NCBI RefSeq assembly: GCF_000203815.1
Contig: NW_004457729.1
Coordinates: forward strand, 1,860,674 to 1,924,673
From: Cavenderia fasciculata
Lineage: Eukaryota; Evosea; Eumycetozoa; Acytosteliales; Cavenderiaceae
Direction of reading: 5' to 3'
DNA length: 64,000 nt
Shown: positions 35,569-47,700 of the stretch, one piece after another
How the letters are laid out: each line of letters begins with the position of its first letter
Position numbering within the stretch: the first letter of the stretch is position 1
Translations under genes and position numbers: made by a program
The notes under the pieces: model-generated
Seen by the model: the letters and a program-made list of their open reading frames with translations, nothing else
Database searches by the model: none
What the model was told of the DNA's origin: nothing

Positions 35569-36507
35569 ATGGAGATTTATATCGATCAAGCAAACGGTAT
35601 CATTCGATCATACTTGGGACCAGAATGGGATATTGGATTACTGATCAGCAAGGCCATCGGCTATGCCATCGTATTCTTTTCTCTTATTCTCAAGGTACCA
35701 CAAATTCAAAAGCTTGTATCAAGCAAGGACCCAACTGGTATCTCTCGTTTATCAATCGTCGTTGAAACTGTTGGGTATGATCGATCACAACATATAAAAC
35801 AGATAGTTAACTAATGGTTGTACTAATATGATCATCATTCATTTCTCTTTTATACTACTATACTATACTATATACAACTACCTAATAGATTTACCATTTC
35901 AATGTTAGCAGGATGGTTATTACAATATCCATTCTCAACCTATGGTGAAAGTGTATTTATTTGGATTCAAAACTTGATCATTGTCTATTTGGTCTTTAGT
36001 TATGCTAAAAAGATCAATGCCGTCTTCTTTATCGGTGTATTGGTCTATATTATCAGTGTTGTTGCTGTTGTTCAATTGCACAACAAGGAACTCGTACAAA
36101 ACCTCCAAAACCTCAACATTGGTATCTTTATCTTTTCTAAAATCCCACAAATCGTCAGCGTCTACAAACTAAAGAGTGTAGGTCAACTCTCTTTTGTCAC
36201 CAGTTTCTTAAATTTGGGTGGTAGTCTTGCTCGTGTTTTCACTACTCTCAAGGAGGTTAATGATTTCTCTGGTAATTATTCAGAAATATATATATTTATA
36301 TTGATGTGGAACTAACAAACCATAACACTTTCTTTCTTTTAAATTAATACTTTAGTATTGGCTGGTTTCTTGACTGGAGCTACTTTGAATACCATCATTG
36401 TTATTCAATTCTTACTTTACTGGAACAACAAGGTACCAACCAGAAAGGTTGTTTCCTCTGACAACAAAAAGAAGATTCGTTAAAACCACCTTTTGGATTA
36501 GAATAAT
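35569..36507 (+). CDS. mpdu1: MPDU1 homologue, PQ-loop membrane protein
   Basis: Exons 35569-35774, 35889-36271, 36356-36507; 246 residues, matching human MPDU1 (247). Two PQ-loop motifs are visible: LILKVPQIQKLVSSKDPTGIS and FSKIPQIVSVYKLKSVGQLS. They sit in a seven-helix layout, with LSFVTSFLNLGGSLARVFTT after the second. The stop is at 36505-36507; an earlier TAA-like triplet after KKKIR is out of frame. Known role: an ER-membrane protein needed for use of dolichol-phosphate-mannose and -glucose in N-glycan and GPI assembly. With DAD1 in the same window it marks a complete N-glycosylation branch, though the two genes are 28 kb apart. Confidence 0.95.
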
Positions 36508-36690
36508 AATGGATGGAAATGTAATTAATTATTATTATTATTATTATTTCCAGCTTTTTTTTTTAAAACCAAAAAAATATAGAAAATCATAACATTTTTA
36601 AAGGAATGTATAGATGGTTATCCATTCTGTTACTATTATTATTATTATTATTGGTATTACTTATTATTATTAAATATTTTATTATCCGCT

Positions 36691-37071
36691 TTAATGATTT
36701 CTCTTTTGTTTTGGAGTTGGACCCTTTTTACCATCAGCCTTATTGTCAATCTTGAGAACAGACATATTTCCATTATTCTTTTGTACTCTCATTTGCATTT
36801 CAGATTCAATCTTATTCTTGATACCAGTTTCCATTGAAACCATAATCTTTCTTTTGGTAATTTCAGATTGTGCCTTTTTTGCTCCTATTTTCTTGTGCAT
36901 TCCAACTATTATGACAATGATAGATGAATGTATGTGTCAGTTTTCTGTGTAATCTGTTAATCACGCGTGATTACTTGTTGTAAACTCAAACTACTAACTT
37001 TTTGAAGCTCTCTTTGGTACTCTTGGAGCCTTCTTTGCTCCTTTATTAACTTTAAGTGCTGATTGTGCCAT
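36691..37071 (-). CDS. UPF0390 family small basic protein
   Basis: Exons 37071-36999 and 36905-36691; 95 residues. Very lysine-rich: it starts MAQSALKVNKGAKK, has the family-typical HKKIGAKKAQ near the exon join and a central METGIKNKIESEM helix, and ends in GKKGPTPKQKRNH. This matches the UPF0390 / C19orf53 (Leydig cell tumour 10 kDa protein) family in length, composition and motif order. The animal protein is nucleolar; its role is poorly defined but may involve ribosome assembly. The splice donor is GTTAGT, weaker than usual. Confidence 0.82.
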
Positions 37072-38143
37072 TATTATATATTTGATATGAGGGATGTGAT
37101 GATGTATGTACAAAGGGGTTGTGAGTAGAGTAGTATTTACAAATAGATAATATATTTAATGTTTATAGTTGATAAAAAGACGAGTAACGAGAGCGGGGAT
37201 GAGTAGTTTTTTTTTTTTTTTTGTTTTCTCTTTTTATTTTTTTTTCTATGTTTTGGAGTTTGTTCAAGAAAGGCTCTGTTCTGTTCACAAAAAGTTACTT
37301 TGACACGTCCATCGTTATATATATACACTTCATCAGAGTATACTAGATATTACAGGTAAGAACAACAACAACTGCAACAACAACAACAACAACAACAACA
37401 ACGAGGAGAAAGAGAAAGAACAACACAACACATTTGGTCAAAGAGAGTGAGAGATAGAGATACATTTTAAATGCGATTATGATATCATACGTTCACAGCG
37501 CTGCAGTAGCGGTCATCTTCACAACAAACAAACAAACAGGCACATGACAGACATATACAGCACTACATATTTTGGAAGACGACACTGAATCTATCAAAGA
37601 TGATGAGGAGTTTGTTTATTCGATGGTGGTAGTTGGTAGTTGGTAGTTGGTTTATTGTTACTCTCTAGTATTGGTAGATATGACGATAATGTCTCTCTTT
37701 GAGACAATACCTATTTAGGGTAGCAGAACACCTGTCAATCAATCTAGATGACCAAAGAGCACAACACCTGTGTTCCTCATTCATTCATTCATTCTTTTTT
37801 TTTTTTTTTGTATATTCACCATCACAGTATTTTCAACAATCAACCCTACACACCTCACCTAATCAACCCTAGTTTTGTGTTTATTAATATCACAAATCAC
37901 TACTCTCTCTCTCTACTATTCCTTCACTACATTCATTTCCTAATACATTTATCTATCTATCTAAAAAGGGTAGATTTATAATTGTAGGAAGAGTAAGGTT
38001 ATTTAAAAAGAAAAAAGGATCAAGAGTTTTATCAATACAACCTACAACAACAGCAGCAGACGACCAACTAAAGAAGAAGAAGAAGAAGAAGAAGAAGACT
38101 TTTAGATCAAAATTGTTAACATTTTTATTACTATTATTAAAGA
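37072..38143. other. Divergent intergenic region
   Basis: About 1.07 kb between the UPF0390 gene (leftward) and transportin (rightward). Contains a T tract (37208-37222), a CAA repeat (37375-37401), GGTAGTT repeats (37627-37651), a second T tract (37796-37809) and an AAG repeat (38073-38099) just before the transportin start. No gene seen; likely both promoters. Confidence 0.55.
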
Positions 38144-41100
38144 ATGGGTGATCAATGGGCTCCAAATGAAGAGGGATTGAGACAACTTGTTGCCATCTTG
38201 CAAAAGACAAATTCAGGAAATCAAGAGGACCAAAACAAAGTTAGAAATGTAAGAAGATAGAACAACAACATATAACCTTTGATTTAAAGTTGTAATCTAA
38301 TCATATATTGTTTGTTTATTAGGATTTGAATGGTTTTCATCGCATTCCAGATTATAACAATTATTTGACATTTATATTTGCAAAGCTACCACAGCTTGAG
38401 GATTATGTTCGTAATTGTGCAGGTTTATTGTTGAAACAAAACATTAAATCTTATTTCCCAGCAATGCCACGAGCAGTTCAGGATTATATTAAGCGTGAAG
38501 TTCTTCCAGTTTTGGCTGATCCCAAACAAAATGTTCGTCACACTGTTGCCAACATTGTCACCAATCTAATTGGTAAATCTTCATTTGCTGTAAGTAGAAA
38601 AGAAAATAGATAGAAAATAGAGGATCTAATCTTTTTTTTTAATTTTTTTTTTTAGGAATGGCAAAATTTACTTCCAGATCTTATTGGAGGATTGGATAGT
38701 CAAGATCCACATGTTGTAGAGGGAGCTTTATATACATTGTCATTGTTGTGTGAAGATTTCACTGATCAATTGGATAGCTCAGAGATTGGTAGACCACTCA
38801 ACCAATTGATTCCAAAATTGTTGGGTTTCTTTACATCACCAAACCCAATGTTTCGTAGAAAGGCCATTAGCTCACTCTACTTTTTCATCCCAAGAATGCC
38901 AGGTGCTCTCTTGATCAACATGGACAAATACCTTCAAGGTATCTTTTCACTCACAAGCGATGAATCTCCAGACGTTCGTGTAAAGGTTTGCAGATCATTG
39001 GTATCCTTGGTTGAAATTAGAATGGACTTTTTAATGCCACATATTCATGATATTATCAAATTTATGTTGCATGCTACAAGAGTAAGAAGAAAAGAAAAAG
39101 TAGAAACAAACAATTAGTTTCAATTGGTATTAATCTCTTTCTCTATTTTATTTAGGATCAAGATGATGAAGTTGCATTAGAGGCTTGTGAATTTTGGACA
39201 TCAATTGCTCAAACACAAAACTGCAGACCTTTGTTGAGAGAATACTTGCCAACTTTGGTTCCATTGCTATTGAATTGTATGGTTTATTCTCCAGAAGAGT
39301 ATGAAATGCTCGACCATGGTGAGGATGCATCGGTTCCAGACAGACCACAAGACATCAAACCATTCTTTGCCAATAGCAACGTACATGGTGGCACTGCTGG
39401 TGGTAGCGGTGGCGGTGACAGTGGTGGTGAAAACCCTGAAGAGGATTACGACGATGATGACGATGATTGGGGAGAAGAAGAATCATGGTCGATCAGAAAG
39501 AGCTCAGCCTATGCATTGGACACTCTCTCTTTTATCTTTGACAATGATGAATTCCTCAAGGTTGCACTTCCAACCATCGAACAAAAAATGAGTGCTAGCA
39601 ACGAATGGATCGTAAGAGAAAGTTCGATTCTTGCACTTGGCGCCATTGCCGAGGGTTGTCTCAAGGGATTGGCCCCACATCTCCACAATGTCGTTCCATA
39701 TCTCATCAACACTCTCAACGATGAAAAACCACTTGTTCGTAGTATCACTTGTTGGGCTATCAGCAGATACAGTAGTTGGATCGTTAATGAAGGTGGACCA
39801 CAACTCCTCCAACCTTTGATTATTAATTTGTTACATAGAATTTTAGATAATAACAAACGTGTACAAGAAGCTGCTTGCAGGTATGAAAGTCAAATGATTT
39901 AAATGAATTCATTTTTTATCTAATCAAATTATCTTTTTTTTAGTGCATTTGCAACCATTGAAGAAGATGCTGATCAAAGCTTAGCTCCATTCCTACCAAA
40001 TATCTTGACCACTTTTGTTCAAGCCTTTAAAAAGTATCAAGCAAAGAATCTTTTAATTTTATATGATGCCATTTCAACTTTGGCCAAGGTTGTCGGTAGA
40101 GATTTGAATAGACCAGAATATGTTCAAATTTTAATTCCGCCACTTTTGGAAAGATTCAATCTTTTGGAAGATAATAATAAGTAAGACAAAAATCAACTAA
40201 TTGTTTATGAAAAATCATTAACCTTCTTTTTCTTTTTTTTAAAAATAGGGCATTATTACCATTGCTACAATGTTTGAATCCAATTTGTGCAGCTATTGGA
40301 ATGGGTCTCAAGGACTTGTTATTGATTTTCTACAATAGAGCCATTAACATTATAAAAAAAACAATTACTGATCAAATGGTATGCGACAATCATATGATTT
40401 ATTTCTATAGAACTTTATACTTACATTTTTTATTTTTACTTTAGCTTTATGATCAATCACCAGAAACTATAGATGCACCAGATAGAGAATTTTTGGTAAC
40501 TTCATTGGATCTTATTAGTGGTTTAGCCGGAGGTATTGGTACCAGTATCGAAAGTTTGGTAGAACCAAGCAAACTTCCAGAGATTTTATTAGAGTGTATG
40601 AAGAGTAGAGAGCCAGATGTACGTCAAAGTTCATTTGCCTTGTTGGGTGATCTCTCGAGGATCTGTATTGTTCACTTCCAAAACAAGATCACAGAGTATA
40701 TCCCAATCCTCATGAACAACCTCTTCCCAGACTGCATTCCAGTATGTAATAATGCCTGTTGGGCCATCGGAGAGATTGCCATCAGATTGCCACTCATTGT
40801 CAAGCCATACGTCCCCAACATCTTGCAAGCTTTGATCCCAATCATGAAAAATACCAAAAACAACAAAAATATCCTCGAAAACACAGCCATTACAATTGGA
40901 AGATTGGGTTTGGTTGATGCAGAAAAGTGTGCAGACAGAATCGACGAGTACATTCAATGCTGGTGCATGGCCATGCGTAGCAAGATGGACGACTCTGAAA
41001 AGGACTCTGCTTTCCGTGGCATGTGGATGATCATTTTAGCCAATCCAAATGGTGCTCTCAAATCATTGGTTTACATTTGCGATGCTATTGCCTCTTGGGG

Positions 41101-41260
41101 TGAAAGAATCGAACCAGATCTCAACGATGCATTCCAAAAAATACTTCACATCTTTAAAGAAAACATCGGTCCCCATTGGCCACAATTTTACAGCCAATTC
41201 CCTGACCAATTGAGAGTCATTTTGAATCAACGTTATCACCTTGAAGATAAAAAGAATTAA
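38144..41260 (+). CDS. tnpo1: Transportin-1 (karyopherin beta-2)
   Basis: Exons 38144-38248, 38323-38589, 38656-39081, 39156-39880, 39944-40180, 40249-40378, 40445-41260; 901 residues versus about 898 in animals. HEAT repeats run end to end with strongly conserved words: [79 protein letters not shown] and [10 protein letters not shown]. The acidic loop near residues 345-370 ([17 protein letters not shown]) corresponds to the HEAT-8 loop that couples Ran-GTP binding to cargo release. Known role: nuclear import of PY-NLS cargoes such as hnRNPs. A Gly-rich insert ([14 protein letters not shown]) precedes the acidic loop. Confidence 0.97.
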
Positions 41261-41342
41261 AATTAAGATAAAACTAATTAATAATAATAATAAATAGTAC
41301 GACTCCCCAACTCCAACCACAACAACAAAAAATATCCAACCA

Positions 41343-41375
<33 letters not shown>

Positions 41376-41560
41376 CAACCAACATTCAACAACACATAAA
41401 AAATTCTTGGGTCTCTTAAGAGGAAACCCTTGTTTAAACTTTTTTTTATTTATACTAATCCCAACAACTTCTTCAACAATCAACAACACCAACAACAATA
41501 ATAATAATAATAATAATAGCAACCACGATACCCTAAACTTTACTTTTTAATTTTAATTTT
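41261..41560. other. 3' flank of transportin with AAT repeats
   Basis: AT-rich, with (AAT)n runs at 41278-41294, 41346-41375 and 41496-41519. No gene. Confidence 0.55.
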
Positions 41561-41703
41561 CGACCAAAGAGTAAAGTATTTTATAATACTTGTCATAATA
41601 AAATAATAATATAATAATAATCAATAATAACATAATGTCCCAATAAATAAATGGATCAATCTTTCCATTTTTCCCTTGAAACTTTATATTTTTTTCTCTG
41701 TTT
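41561..41703 (+). repeat. Duplicated noncoding segment, copy A
   Basis: Aligns with 43372-43492. Both copies contain, in order, AGAGTAAAGTATT, an AT-rich spacer, TGTCCCAATAAA, then CAATCTTTCC, and TGAAACTTTATATTT. Copy B lies just upstream of the second sepiapterin reductase gene; copy A lies upstream of a 60-codon open frame. The two flank the CRN/RHS-type pseudogene as direct repeats. Confidence 0.8.
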
Positions 41704-41782
41704 CAACTCCTCCAACGATCGTGGAGAAGACAACATGGTAATAAATGAAATGAAGAACATGTAATCATCACAAGAAGAAAAG

Positions 41783-41965
41783 ATGTTTTTCGATCCAAGA
41801 TTAGTACCAAAAGAAAAGAAAAAGAAAACAATTGAGTTAATTAATTTAATGATCAAACAAGGAAAGTTTACTAAAAAGGCAGATAAAATACATATGGAAC
41901 TTCTTGTACCTTTAAAAAGGATATCTCTACACAGAGTGTACTTAATAAAATGTTTTAAACAATAA
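41783..41965 (+). CDS. Putative small basic protein, 60 residues
   Basis: Starts at an ATG in an A-rich context (AGAAAAGATG), about 80 bases downstream of the duplicated segment copy A. The 60-residue product is lysine-rich and alpha-helical in character (PKEKKKKTIELINLMIKQG), with no recognised domain. It may be a real short gene driven by the duplicated promoter-like DNA, or the 5' scrap of a gene lost when the region was rearranged. Low confidence. Confidence 0.35.
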   Translation: MFFDPRLVPKEKKKKTIELINLMIKQGKFTKKADKIHMELLVPLKRISLHRVYLIKCFKQ

Positions 41966-42100
41966 ATAAAAACCATTTTTCATGTGTACAGATCAGGATT
42001 TATATATATATTTAGTTGTTAAAAGAAAAATGGTTTATTTTATGATGTGTAATAATATTAGTAAAGTATCTATAATTAAAGAAGCAATGATAAGAGTTGT

Positions 42101-43109
42101 CTAGGGACATGGAGGGAGATCTTTGAGGTCTTGGATGGTTGGATAGGGCAAGGCCAATGTCCACTGAGATAAATTGTTATTCTTTTCAAATTCTTGGGAT
42201 GAACATGTCAAGTTTTTATAATTGAGAGGTTTGTTGTGCTCATATGAATCCTCCACAGAGATGAGGTAAACTTTGAGATCCTTGTTTGACGGATGGAAGG
42301 GGTTTGTGATCTTTGGCCTTGGTGATTTGAAAGAGCAAGTTGGGTGTAAGTAAGAGATCGATTGCTGGAAAAGACTTGTCCTTGGGTATGTAGAGAGTAT
42401 TTGGTTCGGTCCATTTGTCGATTGAACCAAATGTGAGTGCTCCTCCAGGTGAGGTGAATTCAAAGGTTTGTTCCTTTTCTTTGGATTTGATTTTGAACGT
42501 GGCCCTCTTCATTAAAGACTTGATGGCAAATTGTTCGTAGAGATGCCCGACCATTAATTTGTGTGCTTCAGAAGTTGAATTGAAATAATTTGCCAATGGA
42601 AGAGATGTGTCGATAAGTTTCTGAGTGAGTACTTGAGCGGCTACCCAATCAGAAGCAAAAATACCGGTAAAGTTTGTAAATGAAGAATTGACCTCTCTAT
42701 GTATTACATTTGATGAGACGGTGTCTTCGCTTGCAACATCTCCCATTGCCCTCCAACACTGGTCAAAGTCTGTTGAGGACACAAATCCATCCTTTACAAT
42801 ATCAATGTCGGTCGTTTGGCCGAAAGCAAATCTGGCAGATCCACCAGCATAGTAATAGGTCTTTTCGACAAAATCATCTGTGATTTTGTGGGGTGCAACA
42901 GAGATCGTGCCTTTAAAAGCTCTGTCTTTGACCAAAGTGGCATGTAATAGGTGGTAGGTCGTGGGCTGTTCTTGAGAAAGGAGGTTGACAGGTCTTTACG
43001 CGGAGAGGTAATCAAGATTGAGACACAGTTGGTGTCGAGAACCCTTGGACTGGGACCATATCTGTGATGTACCAGATACCATAGTTGTAGGCAGTAGCTC
43101 CTCCATCCG
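42101..43109 (-). pseudogene. Decayed CRN/RHS-type NTPase-domain gene fragment
   Basis: No single frame spans it. Recognisable pieces occur in order on the minus strand but in different frames: WYITDMVPVQ near 43060-43020, SILITSPRKD and then YYMPLWSKTELL near 43010-42910, GGSARFAFG near 42850-42820 with a long open frame to about 42300, and a final segment ending at 42101. At least three frameshifts are needed to connect them. The motif order resembles the C-terminal half of the NTPase module in Crinkler (CRN) and retrotransposon-hot-spot (RHS) proteins, where a 'YMP-W' segment precedes a 'GG-R' segment. The 5' end stops abruptly at an A tract, without the expected P-loop. It is a truncated, inactive relic. 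Family assignment is from remembered motifs and is moderate. Confidence 0.6.
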
Positions 43110-43135
43110 AAAAAAAAAAAAGAATAATGAAACAA

Positions 43136-43371
43136 CGAACAACAAACAATTAAATTAAAACCTTTTTAATAGGTAAAAAAATAGAAAATTGTATCAAAAA
43201 AAAAAAAAGTGGTTGGTCTATTATAGATTAGGAAAGATGTAGTTGGCGATAAAGAATGGAAGAGAATACTTGGTTATGTGCTCTCGCGAATGCAATATTC
43301 AATACAAATATGGACAAGGGGAGAAACAAATAAGATGGACTCTAATAAATTAGTATATATTATATAATATA
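43136..43371. other. Spacer between the pseudogene and duplicated segment B
   Basis: AT-rich with an A tract at 43197-43208; no gene seen. Confidence 0.5.
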
Positions 43372-43492
43372 CGAAAAGAGTAAAGTATTATTTATATTAC
43401 TTTTTTACATTATATAATAATTAATAATATCATATTGTCCCAATAAACCAATCTTTCCGTTTCCCATGAAACTTTATATTTCTTTTTTGGGT
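43372..43492 (+). repeat. Duplicated noncoding segment, copy B
   Basis: Partner of 41561-41703. It ends about 130 bases before the start codon of sepiapterin reductase copy 2 and is probably part of its promoter. Confidence 0.8.
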
Positions 43493-43621
43493 TCGAGAAG
43501 ACCATTTAAAATTAATTAACTTTGAGATATTTTTGATGGAATGTGTCTTCCAATCGATCAAGTGATTTCAAGTTCATTCTTTTCAAAAAGACAAATACTA
43601 TAGTATATTTTTATAGAGAAA

Positions 43622-44655
43622 ATGAAGGTATTGGCAATAGTAACAGGAGCATCAAGAGGATTTGGTTATTCTATCGTAAAAGAGTTGATCAAAAAGACAA
43701 CTGCAGAGGCACAAGCTTCTCATATCGACTTTAAACTCTATGCAAGATCACTTTCGAGTCTTGAATCAACAGAGAAATTGATCAAGGAACTTCTTCCACA
43801 AGGCAACAAGATCGATAACTTTGCTATTGATTTTAGTGATATTGAACAATCAGAAGCTACTTTTAAAAAGTCATTAGAAAATGTTTGTAACTCTAGAATG
43901 AATGAGAATTAGAATTCTTTGTATCACTAACATTTTTTATTTTATTTGATAGGTTTCATTTGGTGAATATCAAAAGGTTATCTTTTTCAATAATCATGGT
44001 TCTCTTAGTTTCCTTCAAAGAATTGATAGGTATGTCAACCAATGTTGACCATCAACATAGTCTTGTCTGACCCTAACATTTTTTTTGATTCTATTTAGTT
44101 TAACCAATTTTATTCAAATTAAAAAGGATCTTGATATGAATATTACCTCATTCCTTGTTACCAGTAGCATTTTCTTGTCAAAGATTAGAGAACAAAACAC
44201 TCCACTTTTGACAAACACTTCCTTCTTCCTTGTCAACTCTTCATCTTTGGCTGGTATTAAACCATTTGATACTTGGGGAATTTATTGTACTACCAAGGCT
44301 GCGTATGTCTATAATATATAGCCATAGTTGATTTAATAACCATTTTCTTACATTTTCTTTTTCATTTTCATTTAGACGTGAAATGTTATTAAGAGTAATC
44401 AGTGAAGAATCCAAATCAATTCCAAATATCAAGACATTAAATTATTCACCAGGTGCAATGGATACTGATATGCAAGGAGAAGTCAGAGCCAATACAATTG
44501 ATGAGGAATCAAAGAAATATTTTGTCAATTTGAAAGAAGAAGGTAAATTGGTTGATCCATTCAAATCAGCTGCCAAGATGATGGTATTACTCTTTGAAAA
44601 CACTTTTGAATCGGCTGCTCATCTTGATTACCATGATTTACCAGTCATCCAATAA
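43622..44655 (+). CDS. spr: Sepiapterin reductase-like short-chain dehydrogenase, copy 2
   Basis: Exons 43622-43882, 43953-44029, 44099-44302, 44376-44655; 273 residues. The second and third exons have exactly the same lengths (77 and 204 bases) and phases as in copy 1 at 4871-5993, so both descend from one spliced ancestor. Motifs: TGASRGFG at residues 8-15, NNHG, the catalytic Ser in VNSSSLAG, YCTTK, LNYSPGAMDTDMQ, and AAHLDYHD with the substrate Asp. It should be enzymatically competent. It differs from copy 1 in a shorter exon 1 (no acidic insert) and a longer C-terminus (LPVIQ). Different promoters suggest different expression. It is convergent with the SWI/SNF gene. Confidence 0.93.
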
Positions 44656-44749
44656 ATCTATAACCTATTGTCTCTCTCTTTCCATATATATTTAGTTTAA
44701 TGATTTGTACAAATTGTTTCTTTTTATTTTTTTTTAAATCTTTTTTTTT

Positions 44750-47700
44750 TTATAGGTCATCTTCGTCATCGTCATCCATCATACCATCGTTGTCATCATC
44801 AGAGAATTTACTAAACTTTGCTCTCGAATTGTTTGTTTTGGAAAAGGTAGTTGGAGGAGATGACATTGGGGAATTGTTGGCGTCGCAAATCATGCTTGAT
44901 AGAGACATTGGATCATAAGGTTTACCATTGCTTGGGGTACTGTGATTGTTTGCAAGTTTTTGTTTCTTTGATACTTGATCTTCATCGACATCGAGTAAAC
45001 TATTGTCGGTGGTGGAGGTAGTACTTGTACTGCTGGTGGAAGAGGTGGAAGTGGTGGTAGAGGCAGCTTGGAGACTTGCCATTGGGATTGGCTCTCTTTT
45101 GACGCTGTCAGCTGACAAATGAATAGGTTGAGTTGGTGATAGGGGTGGTTTTGGAGTGGGAAGTTGGTTGTTTGGAAAAGCTTCATTGAAAAGTTTGGTA
45201 AAGAATTTTTGAAGGTGAACGGCATCTTCAAAGATCTCTGAACCCGATTGGTTATATACTTGGGCATTGTAAAACATAGTATTTACATGAGCAGCAAACT
45301 GTGCAGGTGTATGATATTTCTTGCCAATGATACGGTCCTTGATGATCTTCATGTCGATTGGCTCCTTGGTGATGTTGTAGTAGTCTGGGTAGTCACGCTT
45401 GCTTGGCAGACGCAAAAAGACATCGCAACGCTTTCTTCCCTCTTCGTCCGTGTCCAATCGGAACGCATCATAAATGTCAAGATACTTGATCTCATTCTCG
45501 GTGGTTGGTCGCTTTTTGATGGTGCCGGCTGGTCTACCACGTCCGCTGTACTTTCTGGGTGCTGGGGCGGGTTGTGAGGGCGTAGCTCCCGATGACGACG
45601 TGGTTGGGGTGGGTGGTGGAGTGAGGAGTTCTCTATTGTCAGATGGAGTGGATGGAGTGGACGGCTGTTGGGGTGGAGCAGCAGTAGACCCTCTTTTCTT
45701 GGCAGGTGCCTTGCGTTCCTTGGCAGCAGTTTTGGCACGTTTCTTGGGGGTGGGGTATTTGCTGTTACTGGTAGGCGTGCTGACTTGGCTGCCACTGTAG
45801 CTGTCTTCATAGTCTTCGTCATCAAGCTCCTTTCTCTTGTGGTTCTTTGGAGTTGGTTTTTGACGGTACTCCTCCTGCTCCTCTTCACTCGACGATGAGC
45901 TGGAATCGTCGCTCTCGTCGTCAATGTATTCGTTGATGTAGACGGCTGCGTTGGAGGCGGTACGACGACGTCTCTCTCCATTGTTGAGCAGACGCAAGAG
46001 TTCCTGGTCGTCCACGTCTTTGGCGTTGGATGAGCGTGGTCGCTGACCTGGACCAAACACAAAGCTCATGTCTTCGGTGACCTCAACCTCCTTGGAGATC
46101 CAAGCGGGAAGCTCGTCCTCTTGGCAGAGACGCTTGTACTCGCCCTTCTTTCCTTCTAGCTTCCAACGTTTGTTTTCCATCTCTGAACGCTCCTTGTCCA
46201 TGCGTTCAAAGAGCTCGACCTCTTCAGGTGTACGCGCAATCATTTCGTTGATTTGTTGGTCGTTTGGAATACCCTGTCGCTCCATCTCTGCAGTCTCATC
46301 CTGTGCCATCAAATACTCGAGCATTTTCATTCTGTCTGACGACTTGCTCTTGTTGTTAAACTGACCAGCCTGGATAATCTTCTTGTCCAACTCCTTTTTA
46401 AAGATGGCTCTTGCCAAAATCTTTTCTTCCACGCTGTTGACTGTGACCAAACGTAATACTTTTACCGTTTGCTTCTGGCCAATTCTATGCGCACGATCTT
46501 GAGCTTGGAGATCCATCTGAGGATTCCAATCAGAGTCAAAGATGATGACAGTATCGGCGGTTTGGAGATTCAAACCCAAACCACCAGCACGAGTACTTAG
46601 TACAAAAATGAAAAGGTCGCTGCCTGGTGCGTTGAAAAGATTCAACATGGGACCACGCTCTTCCGATTTGGTTGAACCATCCAAACGAAGGTACTTGTAA
46701 CCTTTGTAGGTGAAATAATGTTCGAGAATATCAATCAAATGCGTCATTTGGCTGAATATGAGTACACGATGACCAGATGCCTTTAACTTTGGAAGAATCT
46801 TGTCCAAAAGATCAAATTTACCTGCCGATCTAATCATATACTCATCGATTGCATATTCTTCATCATAAAATAGATAAGGATGATTACAAACTTTTCTTAA
46901 TTGTACCAATGTATTCTTTAATCCTCTTGCAAGTCTTGGTGCTCCTTCTTCTTGATTCAACTAATAAAAAGAAAAATGAATAAATAAATATATACTTTTC
47001 TTTTTTATCTTTTTTTATCTTTTCTATTTTCTTACTTTGTTAACACTTTTAGATCTAATTAATTGATACATTTTAGCTTGGAAAGCAGACATTTCACATT
47101 TAAGAACCTTTTCAACTTTATCAGGTAGTTGAGTTTCGACTTCAGTTTTGAGTCTACGTAAAAGGAAAGGACGAAGAACCTTGTGAAGACGTTGAATGAT
47201 GAGTAGTTGTTCTTCTTCATTCATTTCCAACTTTTCACCTGCAAATGGAGCATTGAACCATTGTTCAAAATCATCGACCGAATCGAAAATGTTGGGCAAC
47301 AGGAAATTGAGGAGTGCCCAAAGTTCTGGTAAACTGTTTTGTAGAGGAGTACCAGTTAGGAGAATACGGTATCTCGAGTGATAGGCATTACCAAGGATAA
47401 TAGAGAGCTTGGAACTATAGTTTTTCATACGATGACCTTCATCAATGATGAGATAGTTCCACTTGATCTTGGAGAGCATATTTTTATCCTTGATAATGTA
47501 TTCATAGGTGGTGACGAGTACATTAAACTTTGTTGGGGCAATATGGGTATCGTAGAGTGATTTTCTCACCTCTTTTTTACCATAATAGAGTACTTTGAGT
47601 ACCTTTGGTGCCCACTTTGAAAACTCTTGACCCCAATTGGCTAGTGTAGAGAGAGGGACGACCACCAAGTAGGGACCCTTGTTTTGCTTCTTTTCCATGA

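Noticed and set aside
37748-37981. A 77-codon frame upstream of transportin
   Set aside because: Low-complexity T-rich DNA in a promoter region, with no motif.
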